DNA from: an uncultured Eubacterium sp.
GTDB lineage: Bacteria; Bacillota; Clostridia; Peptostreptococcales; Anaerovoracaceae
Direction of reading: 5' to 3'
DNA length: 13,240 nucleotides
NCBI GenBank assembly: GCA_946614405.1
Contig: CAMOGZ010000017.1
Location: forward strand, 1 to 13,240
Shown: positions 5,705 to 12,369 of the stretch, in pieces
Layout of the letters: every line of letters begins with the position of its first letter
Numbering within the stretch: position 1 is the first letter of the stretch
Translations under genes and position numbers: made by a program
Notes under the pieces: model-generated
Database searches by the model: none
What the model saw: the letters and a program-made list of their open reading frames with translations, nothing else
What the model was told of the DNA's origin: nothing

Positions 5705-5749
5705 GCAGCAGAGTGATGATCAGCGGAGCGGATGATTCCGCTCTGCTGC
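5705..5749 (-). repeat. Hairpin structure over the rluD stop codon
   Basis: GCAGCAGAG (5705-5713) pairs with CTCTGCTGC (5741-5749), and within it GAGCGGA (5726-5732) can pair with TCCGCTC (5737-5743) around a 4-base loop; the two stems share three bases. The structure covers the last eight or so codons of rluD and its TGA. No T-run follows on the minus strand, so it is not a standard intrinsic terminator, but it may protect the 3' end of this long operon message. Confidence 0.5.
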
Positions 5750-6667
5750 CTCCTTGCGGAGGACATTGATCACGTTCCGGAATTCCTCCGGAAGCTCCTG
5801 ACGGAATTCCATGTATTCTCCTGTGGTAGGATGGATGAATCCCAGGAGCCCCGCATGGAGAAGCTGCCCCTGCACCTGGAACGGCTGCTTCTTGCTTCCG
5901 TAGATGGGATCTCCCACCAGCGGATGCTTGATGTAGGCCATATGGACCCGGATCTGATGCGTTCTTCCAGTCTCCAGTCTGCATTCCACCAGGGTGTATT
6001 CACCGTATCGTTCGATGACCCGGAAATGGGTGACCGCATTCTTGGCCCCGGCTCCGTCCACTGCCTTCTTCATACGGTTCTTTACGTCCCGTCCGATGGG
6101 AAGGTCGATGGTCCCGGTATCCTGCCGGATATTATCCTGCACCAGTGCGATGTACTTTCTCGTGATAGTATGCTCGTACAGCTGTTGGGACAGGGATACA
6201 TGGGCCTTGTCATTCTTTGCAACCATGAGAAGACCACTGGTATCCTTATCGATGCGGTGCACGATCCCGGGACGGATAACTCCGTTGATGGAGGACAGCC
6301 GGTCCCCGCAGTGATACATGATGGCGTTCACAAGGGTCCCGTTCAGGTTTCCCACCGCAGGGTGAACCACCATTCCCGAGGGCTTGTTCACCACCAGAAC
6401 ATCGTCATCTTCATATACGATGTCAAGTGGAATGTTCTCAGCTTCCACCACCATCTCCACCGGATCCGGAATGGACACTTCCACTACATCACCAGTCTTG
6501 GGCTTGTAGTTCTTGGCAACGCACTGATCCCCGTTGATCCGGATCCCGCCCAGATCAAACAGGTTCTGTATGTGCGATCTGGATACGTCCTCCAGAAATT
6601 TGGTAAGGGTGGAATCCAGCCGTTTCCCCGCATATTCTTCTTCGATTACAAACTTATATCTGTTAAT
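5720..6667 (-). CDS. rluD: RluD-family 23S rRNA pseudouridine synthase, probable ATT start
   Basis: The enzyme converts uridines in 23S rRNA to pseudouridine. The catalytic block GIVHRIDKDTSGLLMVAK has the essential Asp in HRID; downstream are RKYIALVQ and LETGRTHQIRVHMAYIKHPLVGD, also family hallmarks. An in-frame GTG at 6484 would give only 254 residues and remove the S4 RNA-binding domain, yet that domain is fully encoded upstream (KRLDSTLTKFLEDVSRSHIQ, then NLFDLGGIRINGDQCV). The frame is closed by a TAG near 6690 and has no ATG, GTG or TTG before the S4 domain. The ATT at 6667 overlaps the lspA stop (ATTAA) and follows GGGG by 8 bases; it gives 315 residues, normal for the family, and puts the catalytic Asp at 140, close to 139 in E. 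coli RluD. The start is an inference. Confidence 0.9.
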   Translation of the reverse strand: MNRYKFVIEEEYAGKRLDSTLTKFLEDVSRSHIQNLFDLGGIRINGDQCVAKNYKPKTGDVVEVSIPDPVEMVVEAENIPLDIVYEDDDVLVVNKPSGMVVHPAVGNLNGTLVNAIMYHCGDRLSSINGVIRPGIVHRIDKDTSGLLMVAKNDKAHVSLSQQLYEHTITRKYIALVQDNIRQDTGTIDLPIGRDVKNRMKKAVDGAGAKNAVTHFRVIERYGEYTLVECRLETGRTHQIRVHMAYIKHPLVGDPIYGSKKQPFQVQGQLLHAGLLGFIHPTTGEYMEFRQELPEEFRNVINVLRKEAAERNHPLR

Positions 6668-7124
6668 TGGTTCGTCCCCGTTTCTCTAAATTTTCTCCCC
6701 AAATCACATAGAATATCAGCAGTGCGCACCCGCATGTGACGGAAATATCAGCCACATTGAATACAGGTGGAAAAATACTAAAGTCGAACATGTCTGTAAC
6801 ATACCGCAGGATCACGCGGTCGATGAGATTACCGATCCCCCCTGCCGCGATCATGGTAATGGGAAGCTTCCCAAGCCAGCTCATATTCGGCTCATGGTGC
6901 ATATACCAGATAGCGCCGATGATGACCACCATGGTCAGCAGGATCAGAAATGTCTGCTTCCCCGCCATCATGCCCCAGGCTGCACCTTCATTTTGAATGT
7001 AGGTGAGCCGGAAGAAATCCCCCAGCACCTGGACGGAATCTCCCGGTTGAAAATTCTGCCGCACAGCATACTTGACTGCCTGATCCACCAGGATCACTGC
7101 GCCGCCTGTCAGAAAATACTTCAT
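6663..7124 (-). CDS. lspA: Lipoprotein signal peptidase (signal peptidase II)
   Basis: This 153-residue integral membrane aspartic protease cuts signal peptides from diacylglyceryl-modified prolipoproteins. Four hydrophobic segments are visible (about 4-20, 58-75, 88-104 and 122-144). The catalytic Asp pair is D102 in GGIGNLIDRV and D126 in PVFNVADISV; the conserved NEGAAWG lies at 45-51 and VDQAVK near the start. I take the ATG at 7124, with GTGAG seven bases upstream as a modest ribosome binding site. A GTG at 7136 would add four residues but has no site, only a hairpin. The stop codon overlaps the probable rluD start. Confidence 0.95.
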   Translation of the reverse strand: MKYFLTGGAVILVDQAVKYAVRQNFQPGDSVQVLGDFFRLTYIQNEGAAWGMMAGKQTFLILLTMVVIIGAIWYMHHEPNMSWLGKLPITMIAAGGIGNLIDRVILRYVTDMFDFSIFPPVFNVADISVTCGCALLIFYVIWGENLEKRGRTN

Positions 7125-7136
7125 AAATAAACTCAC

Positions 7137-7156
7137 GGGGCAATGTGCATTGCCCC
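7137..7156 (-). repeat. GC-rich perfect hairpin between divIVA and lspA
   Basis: GGGGCAAT and ATTGCCCC (8 bp, extendable to a 20-base perfect palindrome) enclose a 4-base loop. On the minus strand the sequence that follows, GTGAGTTTATTTATG, is only mildly T-rich and holds the lspA start. The hairpin may act as a partial terminator, a processing or stability element, or a block near the lspA ribosome binding site. Confidence 0.6.
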
Positions 7157-7178
7157 GCCCCCATAGCTAAACTCGTTT

Positions 7179-7886
7179 CTATTTGATACCGAACAGATCG
7201 TTGGTATTGTCAATGACGATGGTTTTGGCTTTGTCATCGAAGCGATGATCATTAATATCGGAGAATACCTGCTGTTCCAGGGATTCCTCCGGAGTGTCGG
7301 CAATGGCATCAACAGGATCACTGGGGATCTCTTTCTCCAGGACCTCCATGAATGAATCCTCTTCCTCAGCAGGTTCCGTCTCCTGTGTGTCCATCATAGA
7401 CGCCGGGAAGAAGTCATCCTTCAGATCGTTGAAGAATTCCATACCCTCTTCATCATCGCTGACCTTGGCAAGTTCTTCCTTCAGCATCTTGCGGTACTTG
7501 GACTTGAACTCGTTCACGCGGCTTTTCAGAGTCTCGCTCTGGTTGGTGAGGTTGGTTACGGAATCCTTGGCATCCTGGATGATCCGCTCTGCATCGGTGT
7601 GAGCATTCCGGATGATCACTTCCGCTCTCTTCTCTGCGCTGGCGGAGATGTCGCTCATCAGGCTCTTGGCCTGCTCCAGCGTCTTCATGATAGCGGACTC
7701 AGACTTGCGGCGCTCTGCCACTTCCTCACGCATGGACTCATTTTCCTTTTTCAGGCGGTCGTTCTCAGCCAGCAGTGCCTGATAGTCCATCATGATCTCA
7801 TCCAGGAACTGATTGACCTCTTCCTTCTTGTATCCTTTAATGGAAGAGCTGAATACTTTCGTTTCAATATCATTCGGTGTAATCAT
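7179..7886 (-). CDS. divIVA: DivIVA-family cell division / polarity protein
   Basis: The 235-residue coiled-coil protein starts MITPNDIETKVFSSSIKGYK and continues KEEVNQFLDEIMMDYQAL, the DivIVA membrane-binding N-terminus. A long coiled coil follows (about 30-70) and a second helical segment (about 75-155) is rich in Ala, Glu and Lys. The last 80 residues are acidic and probably unstructured, more so than in Bacillus subtilis DivIVA. The family senses negatively curved membrane at septa and poles and recruits division or growth partners. An AAAGGAAG site precedes the ATG. Its place after sepF and yggT is the classic Gram-positive division cluster order, but the ylmH gene usual between yggT and divIVA is absent. 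Confidence 0.93.
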   Translation of the reverse strand: MITPNDIETKVFSSSIKGYKKEEVNQFLDEIMMDYQALLAENDRLKKENESMREEVAERRKSESAIMKTLEQAKSLMSDISASAEKRAEVIIRNAHTDAERIIQDAKDSVTNLTNQSETLKSRVNEFKSKYRKMLKEELAKVSDDEEGMEFFNDLKDDFFPASMMDTQETEPAEEEDSFMEVLEKEIPSDPVDAIADTPEESLEQQVFSDINDHRFDDKAKTIVIDNTNDLFGIK

Positions 7887-7910
7887 AGTAACTTCCTTTC
7901 GACTTCACAT

Positions 7911-8198
7911 TCACAAAAAGAACAGAATCTGTACGATCTTGATCAGTATCGTCTCTGCGATCTCTACCAGGATCAGCGCCAGGAAAACGGAGAAGTCCAG
8001 CATGCCGGTGTTAAACCCCGACAGAAGTCTTCTGCAAGGCTCGACGATGGGCTCTGTGAGCCGTACCGCGAGCTGGTACAGTTTCCCCGCTGTAGAATAG
8101 GGATCTCTGGCGAACCAGCTCAGGAGTGCCCGTCCCAGAAGCAGCAGGAACAGGACATTCGCGAACCAGCGGATCGCGCGGATCAGTATATAGGCCAC
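7911..8198 (-). CDS. yggT: YggT-family membrane protein
   Basis: The 95-residue protein has two strongly hydrophobic segments (about 2-26 and 68-94) joined by a polar loop, the usual YggT (YlmG) layout, with the conserved ALLSWF and EPIVEPCRRLLSG. The biochemical role is unknown; the family is linked with division genes in Gram-positives and with protein distribution in chloroplasts. The start is GTG at 8198: GGAGGT lies 8 bases upstream, within the last codons of sepF (TGG AGG TAA), so the two genes are tightly coupled. An alternative name in Bacillus is ylmG. Confidence 0.9.
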   Translation of the reverse strand: MAYILIRAIRWFANVLFLLLLGRALLSWFARDPYSTAGKLYQLAVRLTEPIVEPCRRLLSGFNTGMLDFSVFLALILVEIAETILIKIVQILFFL

Positions 8199-8204
8199 GG
8201 CAGA

Positions 8205-8720
8205 TTACCTCCACGGACTTCCGGGAACAGTGGACTCGTCTCTGGTGAACTCAAAAGACTGTCCGTCGCTCTGTCCGCCGGCAATATCCACGTTCGCCGG
8301 TGCGAAAATGAAAATGTTGTTGGCAACCTTCTGAACGTTGCCGTCCAGTGCATAAGTGGCTCCGCTGAGGAAGTCGAAGATCTTACGGGCGGTCTCCGTC
8401 TCCAGCTTCTCAAGGTTGATGATCACAGGCTTCTTGCTCTTCAGAGAATCCACCAGCTTGGGGCATTCTTCGAATGTCTTGGGCTCCAGCAGGATCAGCT
8501 TGAATGCGTTGGTGCTGGTAACGGTGAACCGTCTTTCATTTCTGGCTGCAGGTGCCGGAGCAGCTGCTCTCGGCATCGGTGACGGTGCCGGCTCTATGCG
8601 TCTCTTAGGCTCCTGCTTCTGGATCTTTTCCTTCGCTGCCTGTACTTCCTCTTCCGTGATCTCGTCATCTTCCAGTTCTTCGATGCCGATCAGTTTCTTC
8701 ATGGAATCGCCAATGCTCAT
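8205..8720 (-). CDS. sepF: Cell division protein SepF
   Basis: The protein has 171 residues. An N-terminal amphipathic stretch (MSIGDSMKKLIGIEEL) is a likely membrane anchor, then comes an acidic and Pro/Ala-rich linker (about 17-62). The C-terminal SepF domain is at about 64-150, with RFTVTSTNAFKLILLEPKTF, the conserved KPVIINLEKLETETARKIFD and LSGATYALDGNVQKVANNIF. SepF polymerises at the membrane and links FtsZ to it during septum formation. The last 20 residues, after the folded domain, look disordered. The ATG at 8720 has a GGGAGGAAA site. It is flanked by yggS and yggT, as in most Gram-positive bacteria. Confidence 0.95.
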   Translation of the reverse strand: MSIGDSMKKLIGIEELEDDEITEEEVQAAKEKIQKQEPKRRIEPAPSPMPRAAAPAPAARNERRFTVTSTNAFKLILLEPKTFEECPKLVDSLKSKKPVIINLEKLETETARKIFDFLSGATYALDGNVQKVANNIFIFAPANVDIAGGQSDGQSFEFTRDESTVPGSPWR

Positions 8721-8750
8721 AAAATTTCCTCCCTGTTACTCTCGTTTCAC

Positions 8751-9455
8751 TTATAATTCTTCGCTTCTGTAGTCCCGGTACCCGAAGATGGCTGTTCCCA
8801 CCCGGATCAGGTTGGAGCCTTCTTCCACAGCTACCTGGAAATCGTTCGTCATTCCCATGGACAGATACTGGAAGTCGATGCGGTCGCTCTTCTCTCCAGC
8901 ATATTTATCGTAGATCTTCTTCACCTCTGCAAAGTAGGGTCTTGCATCCTCAGGATCTGCCTCCAGCGGCGCGATGCACATAAGTCCGCGGATCCTTACG
9001 TGAGGACACTCCTCTGCGATCTGACGGATCAGCTGGTCCGTCTCCTCTGTGGTGATCCCGAACTTGCTCTCTTCCTCTGCAGAGTTGACCTGGATCAGAA
9101 TATCCATAACCAGATCGTGCTGTTCTGCACGCTTGTTGATCTCCTTCGCCAGCTTGAGGCTGTCGACGGAGTGGATCATCGCTACCTTGTCGATGATGTA
9201 CTTGACCTTGTTGGTCTGGAGATGACCGATGAGGTGCCAGCGTACCGGCTTGACATCGTCGTACTTGTTCATGATCTCCTGGACCTTATTCTCACCGATG
9301 TCCGTAATGCCGGCATCGATGGCCTCATTGATCTCCGCCGGTGAGTGCAGTTTGGTCACTGCCACCAGGAGAACGTCCTCCGGTTTTCTTCCGGATTTCT
9401 CTGCTGCTTTACCTTTTAATTCATTAATGTACTCGATATTTGTCTTGATCGACAT
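8751..9455 (-). CDS. yggS: YggS-family pyridoxal phosphate homeostasis protein
   Basis: The 234-residue PLP-binding barrel protein has all expected signatures: VAVTKLHSPAEI with the PLP lysine at 35, DIGENKVQEI, WHLIGHLQTNKVKYI, the HSVDS motif, FGITTEE, and SMGMTNDFQVAVEEGSNLIR followed by VGTAIFG at the phosphate end. It has no known catalytic activity; it buffers PLP and affects amino- and keto-acid pools. A GGTGATGGG sequence before the ATG at 9455 is a modest ribosome binding site. It lies just before sepF, the standard place (ylmE in Bacillus). Confidence 0.95.
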   Translation of the reverse strand: MSIKTNIEYINELKGKAAEKSGRKPEDVLLVAVTKLHSPAEINEAIDAGITDIGENKVQEIMNKYDDVKPVRWHLIGHLQTNKVKYIIDKVAMIHSVDSLKLAKEINKRAEQHDLVMDILIQVNSAEEESKFGITTEETDQLIRQIAEECPHVRIRGLMCIAPLEADPEDARPYFAEVKKIYDKYAGEKSDRIDFQYLSMGMTNDFQVAVEEGSNLIRVGTAIFGYRDYRSEEL

Positions 9456-9486
9456 AACCCATCACCGTCTTTTCTTTAATAATTAT

Positions 9487-10458
9487 CTATGGTTTTCTCA
9501 GGATCTCATCATAGGTGCGGATGGTATCCACGGCCTTGCCCTTCTCGTCATAGAAGACGGACTTGGTCACGACGGATTCCTTCCCATCTGTGGTCAGAAC
9601 CTGGATCCGTACAAACTCGTAATCACCGGTCTTGGTCTTGACGTACACGCCCTGATTCCCGTCCTTCTCCACGATGCTGCTGTTCTCCACCAGAAGTCCC
9701 ATGGCATCGGATGTGATGACCTGCATGGACACCACACGCTGGGTGGCGAATGGCTCGTAGAGATAATCGGTCAGGATGATCAGCCGGACTCTGTCCCGCT
9801 TCTGCTCGATGCTGTCGATCCGTCCGATGATCCTGGTACCGTCCTCCAGGACGATCTTCAGTCTCTGGTCATCCACATAGCGGTCTGCATGTTTGGCCGG
9901 GATGTAGCAGACCAGATACCAGCCGGAGCGGTCCACGATCTTGAACACCGGGTCTCCCTTGGACACCTTGGTCCTGGTGAGGTCCACGCTGCGGTCGTTC
10001 CGCAGGTCATGATAATACCCGTAGTCCTTACTCTCCATGGTCTCCGGGGTAAGCTCAGCCTCATAACCGTCTGCATAATAACTGACGATGCCCTCGCTCT
10101 TGGCCTTAAACTTCTTGGACTTCACAGCGTTCGTGCCAATTGCTTCCCGGATCTTGCGAAATTCCCGTTCCGGATCAGCATCGTTCTCCCCTGACAATTC
10201 CATGATCTTCGTCCCCTTACGGACCAGCGTTCCCTCCTTGATGAGTTGATTCTCTTCTCCCCCTGATTCGGAAACGTATACCTTCTCGTTCTTCACGATA
10301 TATCCGTCGACTTCATCGAAGATCTGCAGTTGACCATATTCTACTGTATACGTCATCCTCAGTGCGCCGACCACCTGTGGAAGTACGTAGATCACTACGT
10401 ACAGGGCGACCACTGCGACGATGAAAAACAATAATGGTTTCTTCTTGATTTGTCTCAT
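9487..10458 (-). CDS. Membrane-anchored HlyD-like protein of the sepF cluster
   Basis: The 323-residue protein has a basic N-terminus (MRQIKKKP) and one strong membrane segment (about 9-31), with the rest outside the membrane. Residues 35-90 contain a half lipoyl-like motif (GYIVKNEKVY ... LIKEGTLVRKGTKIMEL). The other half appears near 120 (AKSEGIVSYYADG) and is followed by a barrel-like region (KVSKGDPVFKIVDRSGWYLV). This is the layout of membrane-fusion proteins, but the long coiled-coil hairpin of true HlyD is almost lacking (only about 91-115). No transporter gene is next to it. Its place between trmD and yggS suggests a role linked to the envelope or septum; that is inference. The ATG at 10458 has a GAGGGT site. 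Confidence 0.75.
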   Translation of the reverse strand: MRQIKKKPLLFFIVAVVALYVVIYVLPQVVGALRMTYTVEYGQLQIFDEVDGYIVKNEKVYVSESGGEENQLIKEGTLVRKGTKIMELSGENDADPEREFRKIREAIGTNAVKSKKFKAKSEGIVSYYADGYEAELTPETMESKDYGYYHDLRNDRSVDLTRTKVSKGDPVFKIVDRSGWYLVCYIPAKHADRYVDDQRLKIVLEDGTRIIGRIDSIEQKRDRVRLIILTDYLYEPFATQRVVSMQVITSDAMGLLVENSSIVEKDGNQGVYVKTKTGDYEFVRIQVLTTDGKESVVTKSVFYDEKGKAVDTIRTYDEILRKP

Positions 10459-10476
10459 AATACCCTCATTGTTATT

Positions 10477-11217
10477 TTACAACATTCCCCTTACTTTTTC
10501 CATTACTTTCTGTTCATCTTTCGACAAATCACCATGATTCTTCACATACTCATCAAAGAGATCCGGCCGAAGCTCCTTCGTCAGCTTCAGGGACTCCTCA
10601 AAACGCCACAAATGGATGAGTTTATGGTTCCCGTTCAGAAGCACCTCCGGGACCTCCAGCCCCCGGTAGGACCTGGGTTTGGTGTACTGAGGAAACTCCA
10701 GAAGCCCGGAATAGATGGACTCCTCCAGCGCCCCTTCCTCCGATGCCAGAACGCCGGGGATCAGCCTGGCCAGAGAATCCATCAGCACCATGGCCGGAAG
10801 CTCCCCGCCGGTGAGAATATAGTCCCCGATGGACAGCTCTTCCACGTTCCAGTAATCCAGAGCTCTCTGGTCCACACCCTCGTAGTGGCCGCAGAGGATC
10901 ACCAGGGATTCCTCCTGAGAAAGCTCGTCCAGCTTGGCTTTGTCTATGATCCTGCCCCTGGGGGACATGTAGATCACCTTCTTGTTTGCCGCATCCACCG
11001 ATTCCATGGCACCGAAAATAGGGTCCGCCATCATCACCATGCCGGGCCCTCCCCCGAAGGAGTAGTCATCCGCCTTGTTGTGCTTGTCATTGCTGAAGTC
11101 GCGGATGTTCACGAAGTTGAACTCCAGGATGCCTTTGTCCCTGGCTTTCCCCAGGATGCTCCCGGTGACGGCGGTGAACATCTCCGGGAACAAAGTCAAC
11201 ACGTCAAAATGCATCAT
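10477..11217 (-). CDS. trmD: tRNA (guanine-37-N1) methyltransferase
   Basis: The 246-residue SPOUT methyltransferase makes m1G37 next to the anticodon, which prevents +1 frameshifting. The conserved FDVLTLFPEMF start, FGGGPGMVMMADPIF (SAM/tRNA site), LCGHYEGVDQRALDYWNVEE and IGDYILTGGELPAMVLMDSL (the knot) are all present, followed by the C-terminal tRNA-binding domain with PEVLLNGNHKLIHLWR. The start ATG overlaps the rimM stop (ATGA), so the two are translationally coupled. A second ATG directly follows; GAGGGA upstream favours the first. The usual neighbour rplS is not found after it. Confidence 0.97.
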   Translation of the reverse strand: MMHFDVLTLFPEMFTAVTGSILGKARDKGILEFNFVNIRDFSNDKHNKADDYSFGGGPGMVMMADPIFGAMESVDAANKKVIYMSPRGRIIDKAKLDELSQEESLVILCGHYEGVDQRALDYWNVEELSIGDYILTGGELPAMVLMDSLARLIPGVLASEEGALEESIYSGLLEFPQYTKPRSYRGLEVPEVLLNGNHKLIHLWRFEESLKLTKELRPDLFDEYVKNHGDLSKDEQKVMEKVRGML

Positions 11218-11708
11218 ATCATTCCCTCGATCAGTTCCACGTCGATGCGGCGGGCTTCCTCATCGATCTCCTTCACAAAGGCTTCCACGCAGGGGATCAT
11301 ACACTCCCCGCCCTCGTCCAGCTTCACCACATAGACATCCTGAGGCCGGTCGGTGAGCACGTCCTTCAGGACACCGATCCGTCCCCGGGCGGCGTCCACT
11401 ACCTCCATGCCGATGAGATCCCGGATGTAGAACTCCCCTTCCGGAAGTTCAAAGAGGTCGTCCTCTGTCATATAGACCATCTTCCCCCGCAGGCGCTCCG
11501 CGTCATTACGGGTATCCACGCCGGCAAGCTTCAGCAGGATCATGTGCTGATGATGCCGCACTCCTTCGATGGGGATCTCCTTGCCGTCCACGATGATCCG
11601 CTCCAGATTCTCGTACCGGTCCTCGAAGCCGGAGTAATTATACACCTTGACTTCTCCGCCGATGCCGAATACGTTTACGATTTTTCCGATCAGTATTTTC
11701 TCGCTCAT
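11214..11708 (-). CDS. rimM: Ribosome maturation factor RimM
   Basis: The 164-residue protein binds S19 and helps 16S rRNA processing and assembly of the 30S head. The N-terminal RimM barrel is clear: MSEKILIGKIVNVFGIGGEV, then KVYNYSGFEDRYENL. The PRC-barrel half starts near 90 with LPEGEFYIRDLIGMEVVD and ends in CMIPCVEAFVKEID. I take the ATG at 11708 because TGGAG lies 5 bases before it; an in-frame ATG eight codons upstream falls within an intergenic hairpin and has no ribosome binding site. It ends in the ATGA overlap with trmD. Confidence 0.95.
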   Translation of the reverse strand: MSEKILIGKIVNVFGIGGEVKVYNYSGFEDRYENLERIIVDGKEIPIEGVRHHQHMILLKLAGVDTRNDAERLRGKMVYMTEDDLFELPEGEFYIRDLIGMEVVDAARGRIGVLKDVLTDRPQDVYVVKLDEGGECMIPCVEAFVKEIDEEARRIDVELIEGMI

Positions 11709-11724
11709 AGTTCTCCATAAGAAT

Positions 11725-11770
11725 AGGCACACGAGAGCCTGCCCCAGAAGTTCAGGTCTTCCATGTGCCT
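11725..11770 (-). promoter_or_regulatory. Hairpin between khpA and rimM
   Basis: On the minus strand AGGCACATG (11770-11762) pairs with CGTGTGCCT (11733-11725), 9 bp with one G-U pair. CCTG (11756-11753 complement) and CAGG (11741-11738 complement) can form an inner stem. The hairpin ends 17 bases before the rimM start and 9 bases before its ribosome binding site. No T-run follows, so it is not a terminator; it may be a processing site or a translation-control element. Confidence 0.45.
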
Positions 11771-11777
11771 TGACATG

Positions 11778-12047
11778 CTAGTTGATCTCTTCCTGGATCT
11801 CGACGTCTTTCTCGTCTTCCGAGATGATCTCAACGATTACTTTCTTCTTTTCCTTGGTAGCCGCAGCTTTGACAACTGTTCTGAGGGCTTTCGCGATACG
11901 GCCCTGTTTGCCGATCACCTTGCCCATGTCGCCGCCGGCGACCTGTAGCTGCAAAACACTGCCCTGTGTATCATTCTGCTCCGTCACGATGACCTGCTCC
12001 GGATGATCTACAAGGGATTTTGCAATGATCTCGACTAATTCCTTCAT
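11778..12047 (-). CDS. khpA: KH-domain RNA-binding protein KhpA
   Basis: The 89-residue protein is a single KH domain: MKELVEIIAKSLVDHPEQVI, then VTEQNDTQGSVLQLQVAGGD and the GxxG loop in MGKVIGKQGRIAKALRTVVK. A lysine-rich strand and an acidic tail (SEDEKDVEIQEEIN) end it. KhpA forms a homodimer or a complex with KhpB (Jag/EloR), binds many RNAs and affects cell length and division in streptococci. Its position between rpsP and rimM is standard for Firmicutes. The ribosome binding site GGTGGGG is moderate. Confidence 0.94.
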   Translation of the reverse strand: MKELVEIIAKSLVDHPEQVIVTEQNDTQGSVLQLQVAGGDMGKVIGKQGRIAKALRTVVKAAATKEKKKVIVEIISEDEKDVEIQEEIN

Positions 12048-12065
12048 TGCGCCCCACCGTCTTTC

Positions 12066-12308
12066 TTATTCGACGATGCCGGACTTCTTCAGCAGATCTC
12101 TCACGGTGTCAGTCGGCTGCGCACCCTGTTCCAGCCACTTCTTGGCCTTCTCGTCATCGATGCTGATGACTGGGGGCTCCTTCATAGGATCATAGATTCC
12201 GATCTCCTCGATGAATCTTCCGTCTCTCTGTGTGCGGGAATCAGCAACAACCACTCTATAGAAAGGCTTCTTGTGTGCTCCCATTCTCTTCAGTCTGATC
12301 TTTACCAT
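12066..12308 (-). CDS. rpsP: 30S ribosomal protein S16
   Basis: The 80-residue protein begins [20 protein letters not shown] and continues [21 protein letters not shown], an unmistakable S16; the C-terminal half has [21 protein letters not shown]16 binds 16S rRNA early and stabilises the 30S body. GGAGGAAA lies 5 bases before the ATG at 12308. Spacing to ffh is 61 bp of AT-rich DNA without a clear terminator. Confidence 0.98.
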   Translation of the reverse strand: MVKIRLKRMGAHKKPFYRVVVADSRTQRDGRFIEEIGIYDPMKEPPVISIDDEKAKKWLEQGAQPTDTVRDLLKKSGIVE

Positions 12309-12369
12309 TGTATTTCCTCCATATAATAATTATTGTTTAAAATAGTGTTAACTTGATCTATCTCCGGGT

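Noticed and set aside
5732..6739. Long open frame on the plus strand opposite rluD
   Set aside because: It is a codon shadow of rluD with no recognisable motif; it would also have to span lspA-rluD.
7125..7136. GTG start for lspA four codons upstream
   Set aside because: It directly abuts a strong hairpin and has no ribosome binding site, whereas the ATG at 7124 has GTGAG at a suitable distance.
12323..12351. TTAACA-17-TATTAT on the minus strand as an rpsP promoter
   Set aside because: Transcription would start within the rpsP ribosome binding site (12313-12320), which would destroy translation; AT-rich chance match is more likely.
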